From assembly GCF_002153745.1 (NCBI RefSeq), contig NZ_JOPL01000031.1:1-44581 (forward strand): a DNA stretch of 44,581 bases, given 5' to 3'. Shown piece after piece: positions 43,491 through 44,581 of this stretch (positions within the stretch are counted from its first letter, which is position 1; the number at the start of each line of letters is the position of its first letter). The position numbers were made by a program, and so were the translations under genes. The DNA is from Acetobacter sp. DsW_063. Its GTDB lineage: Bacteria > Pseudomonadota > Alphaproteobacteria > Acetobacterales > Acetobacteraceae. The notes under the pieces are model-generated. The model was given only the letters and a program-made list of their open reading frames with translations, did no database searches and had not been told where the DNA came from.

Positions 43491-43596
43491 GAGTCGAAAT
43501 ATGGCCTGCAAGCGTGAGCACGCCAAGCGTGGGAGGCTTACCATGGGTGAAGCGGCCAAGCCCCCGCAGGGGCGGCCTTCATGGAAGAGAAAGCAG

Positions 43597-44478
43597 ATGA
43601 AAATCGGTTTCATAGGACTGGGAGCCATGGGCGTGGTGATGGCGGGGCGCCTGATCGACGCCGGGTATGATCTTGTCGTGCACAACCGCACGCGCGCCAA
43701 AGCCGACGCGCTTGTCGCGCGTGGCGCCGCTTATGCAGAAACTCCAGCAGATGTCGCGCGGGATGCGGACATCGTCTTCTCCATGCTGTTTGATGACGCG
43801 TCGACTCAGGACGCCACCTTCGGTGACAATGGAATCGCGACGACGCTCCGGTCTGGAGCCATCCACGTGTGTTGCAGCACCCTCTCGCTTGCACAGGCGC
43901 GCCGCCTGCGTGACGGGCACGCCGAACGCGGACAGGCTTATGTCAGCGCCAATGTCCTCGGGCGCCCACCCGCTGCGGAAGCGGGGCAATTGTATGTGAT
44001 CGCCGCAGGAGCCGAAGGAGATGTGGAGCGGCTCGGGCCCGTGCTGAAATGCTTCGGTCCTCATCTTTTCGTTGTGGGGACAGATCCCGTGCAGGCGAAC
44101 CTCGTTAAACTCTCCCTGAATTTCATGATCTATTCGACCATAGAGCAGATGTCAGAGGTCTTTGCCCTGAACGAAAAGGCCGGAACCGACCCGCGAAAAA
44201 TATTCGATATTATAACAGGAAGTTTTTACAATGCGCCGGTTCACAAGAATTACGGAAGCCTGATGGTCGATAAAAATTACGACGCGCCCGGCGCGCCGGT
44301 CACGCTGGGACTCAAGGATGTAAAGATGTTCATGGACGCCGGCGGCGAATATGCCGTGCCTCTGCCTTATGCGTCGGTCGTACGCGACAGATTGCTGAGC
44401 GCGGTAAGCGCGGGAGACGGCGAACGGGATTTTGTGGTGTTGTTCGAGCGCGCGCGGCAGGAAAGCGGCCTGAAGTGA
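43597..44478 (+). CDS. beta-hydroxyacid dehydrogenase (3-hydroxyisobutyrate dehydrogenase-like)
   Basis: The 293-residue enzyme starts MKIGFIGLGAMGVVMAGRL with the Rossmann motif, followed by VVHNRTRAKADALVARGA. The usual substrate-binding region is ANVLGRPPAAEAGQL, and the catalytic Lys lies in NLVKLSLNF near 170. This is the 6-phosphogluconate/3-hydroxyisobutyrate dehydrogenase superfamily. AAGAG upstream supports ATG 43597. The family also includes tartronate semialdehyde and other reductases, so the substrate is undetermined. Confidence 0.9.
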   Translation: MKIGFIGLGAMGVVMAGRLIDAGYDLVVHNRTRAKADALVARGAAYAETPADVARDADIVFSMLFDDASTQDATFGDNGIATTLRSGAIHVCCSTLSLAQARRLRDGHAERGQAYVSANVLGRPPAAEAGQLYVIAAGAEGDVERLGPVLKCFGPHLFVVGTDPVQANLVKLSLNFMIYSTIEQMSEVFALNEKAGTDPRKIFDIITGSFYNAPVHKNYGSLMVDKNYDAPGAPVTLGLKDVKMFMDAGGEYAVPLPYASVVRDRLLSAVSAGDGERDFVVLFERARQESGLK

Positions 44479-44509
44479 AGGCGCCGCAACGCAAGCGCGA
44501 ACCCATTTT

Positions 44510-44581
44510 GCTAGGGCGTGTCGTCAGTTAAGCGGGAGGCTTATGCCGCTTGTACTCCTACCTGATCTGTGATGTTTTCTT
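44510..44581 (+). mobile_element. possible left end of an insertion sequence, cut by the window edge
   Basis: From CTAGGGCGTGTCGTCAGTTAA onward the sequence looks like a terminal inverted repeat of an insertion element followed by its non-coding left end. No transposase frame is visible before the window ends, so the type cannot be assigned. This rests on general resemblance only. Confidence 0.25.

Overview
The window is a high-GC, densely packed bacterial chromosome segment, most likely from an alphaproteobacterium. An acetic acid bacterium (Acetobacteraceae) is my best guess, judging from gene content and order: cvpA-purF-SDR, a thioredoxin-reductase-like ferredoxin reductase, and a HutF/HutG histidine route. 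The family assignment is inference; there is no rRNA or other marker. About 7 kb in the middle (8218-15292) has clearly lower GC and is an integrated foreign element.

Left chromosomal part. Positions 253-4681 carry most of a histidine-degradation locus: hutG and hutF on the minus strand, and hutI with the GntR-type repressor hutC on the plus strand. hutH and hutU are not in the window. A YbaK-like tRNA-editing domain protein (4723-5196) follows, then a TylF-like methyltransferase, gpsA and rlmJ, all on the minus strand.

Mobile element (8218-15292). A tyrosine integrase element sits in the 5' end of rlmJ. A 39-bp imperfect direct repeat (8218-8256 and 15254-15292) flanks it, and each copy encodes the GTG start and first codons of RlmJ with synonymous differences. 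From left to right the element holds the integrase with arm-type sites, a minus-strand replication operon (SF3 helicase, then an archaeo-eukaryotic-type primase), a 1.35-kb non-coding control region, a serine resolvase, and one AT-rich cargo gene with a Rossmann-like FVIMP/NPNVxxELG domain that could be a defence effector. The control region contains a striking mirror-symmetric array of GGGAACA iterons around an AT-rich centre, which I read as the replication origin. It also has a probable terminator/attenuator in the leader of the replication genes. The layout resembles a phage satellite or an integrating plasmid and lacks virion genes. The right attachment site is followed by a second, integrase-less copy of the int-proximal arm, which suggests a remnant of an earlier element.

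Middle chromosomal part (15573-31674). This holds an aldo/keto reductase, alanine racemase (alr), ferredoxin-NADP reductase, a three-gene heavy-metal-type RND efflux operon (adaptor, pump, outer-membrane lipoprotein), and a Bcr/CflA MFS exporter. Next is an unusual trio: a divergent PurA-like ligase, a VWA-domain protein and, divergently, a NUDIX-type regulator with a degenerate Nudix box. A perfect 16-bp palindrome lies in their shared promoter region. ilvD follows.

Right part (31811-end). This holds a DXD glycosyltransferase, then a purine-linked minus-strand run (cvpA, purF, an SDR protein without the catalytic Tyr/Lys, and a nitronate monooxygenase-like protein). A HisE-like small protein, a polysaccharide deacetylase coupled to a POT peptide transporter, a GH108 muramidase, ybaK, an AraC regulator and a divergent beta-hydroxyacid dehydrogenase come next. 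The last ~70 bases may be the start of an insertion sequence cut off by the window edge.

The most interesting features are the rlmJ-targeting satellite-like element with its mirrored iteron origin and the PurA-like/VWA/NUDIX trio.
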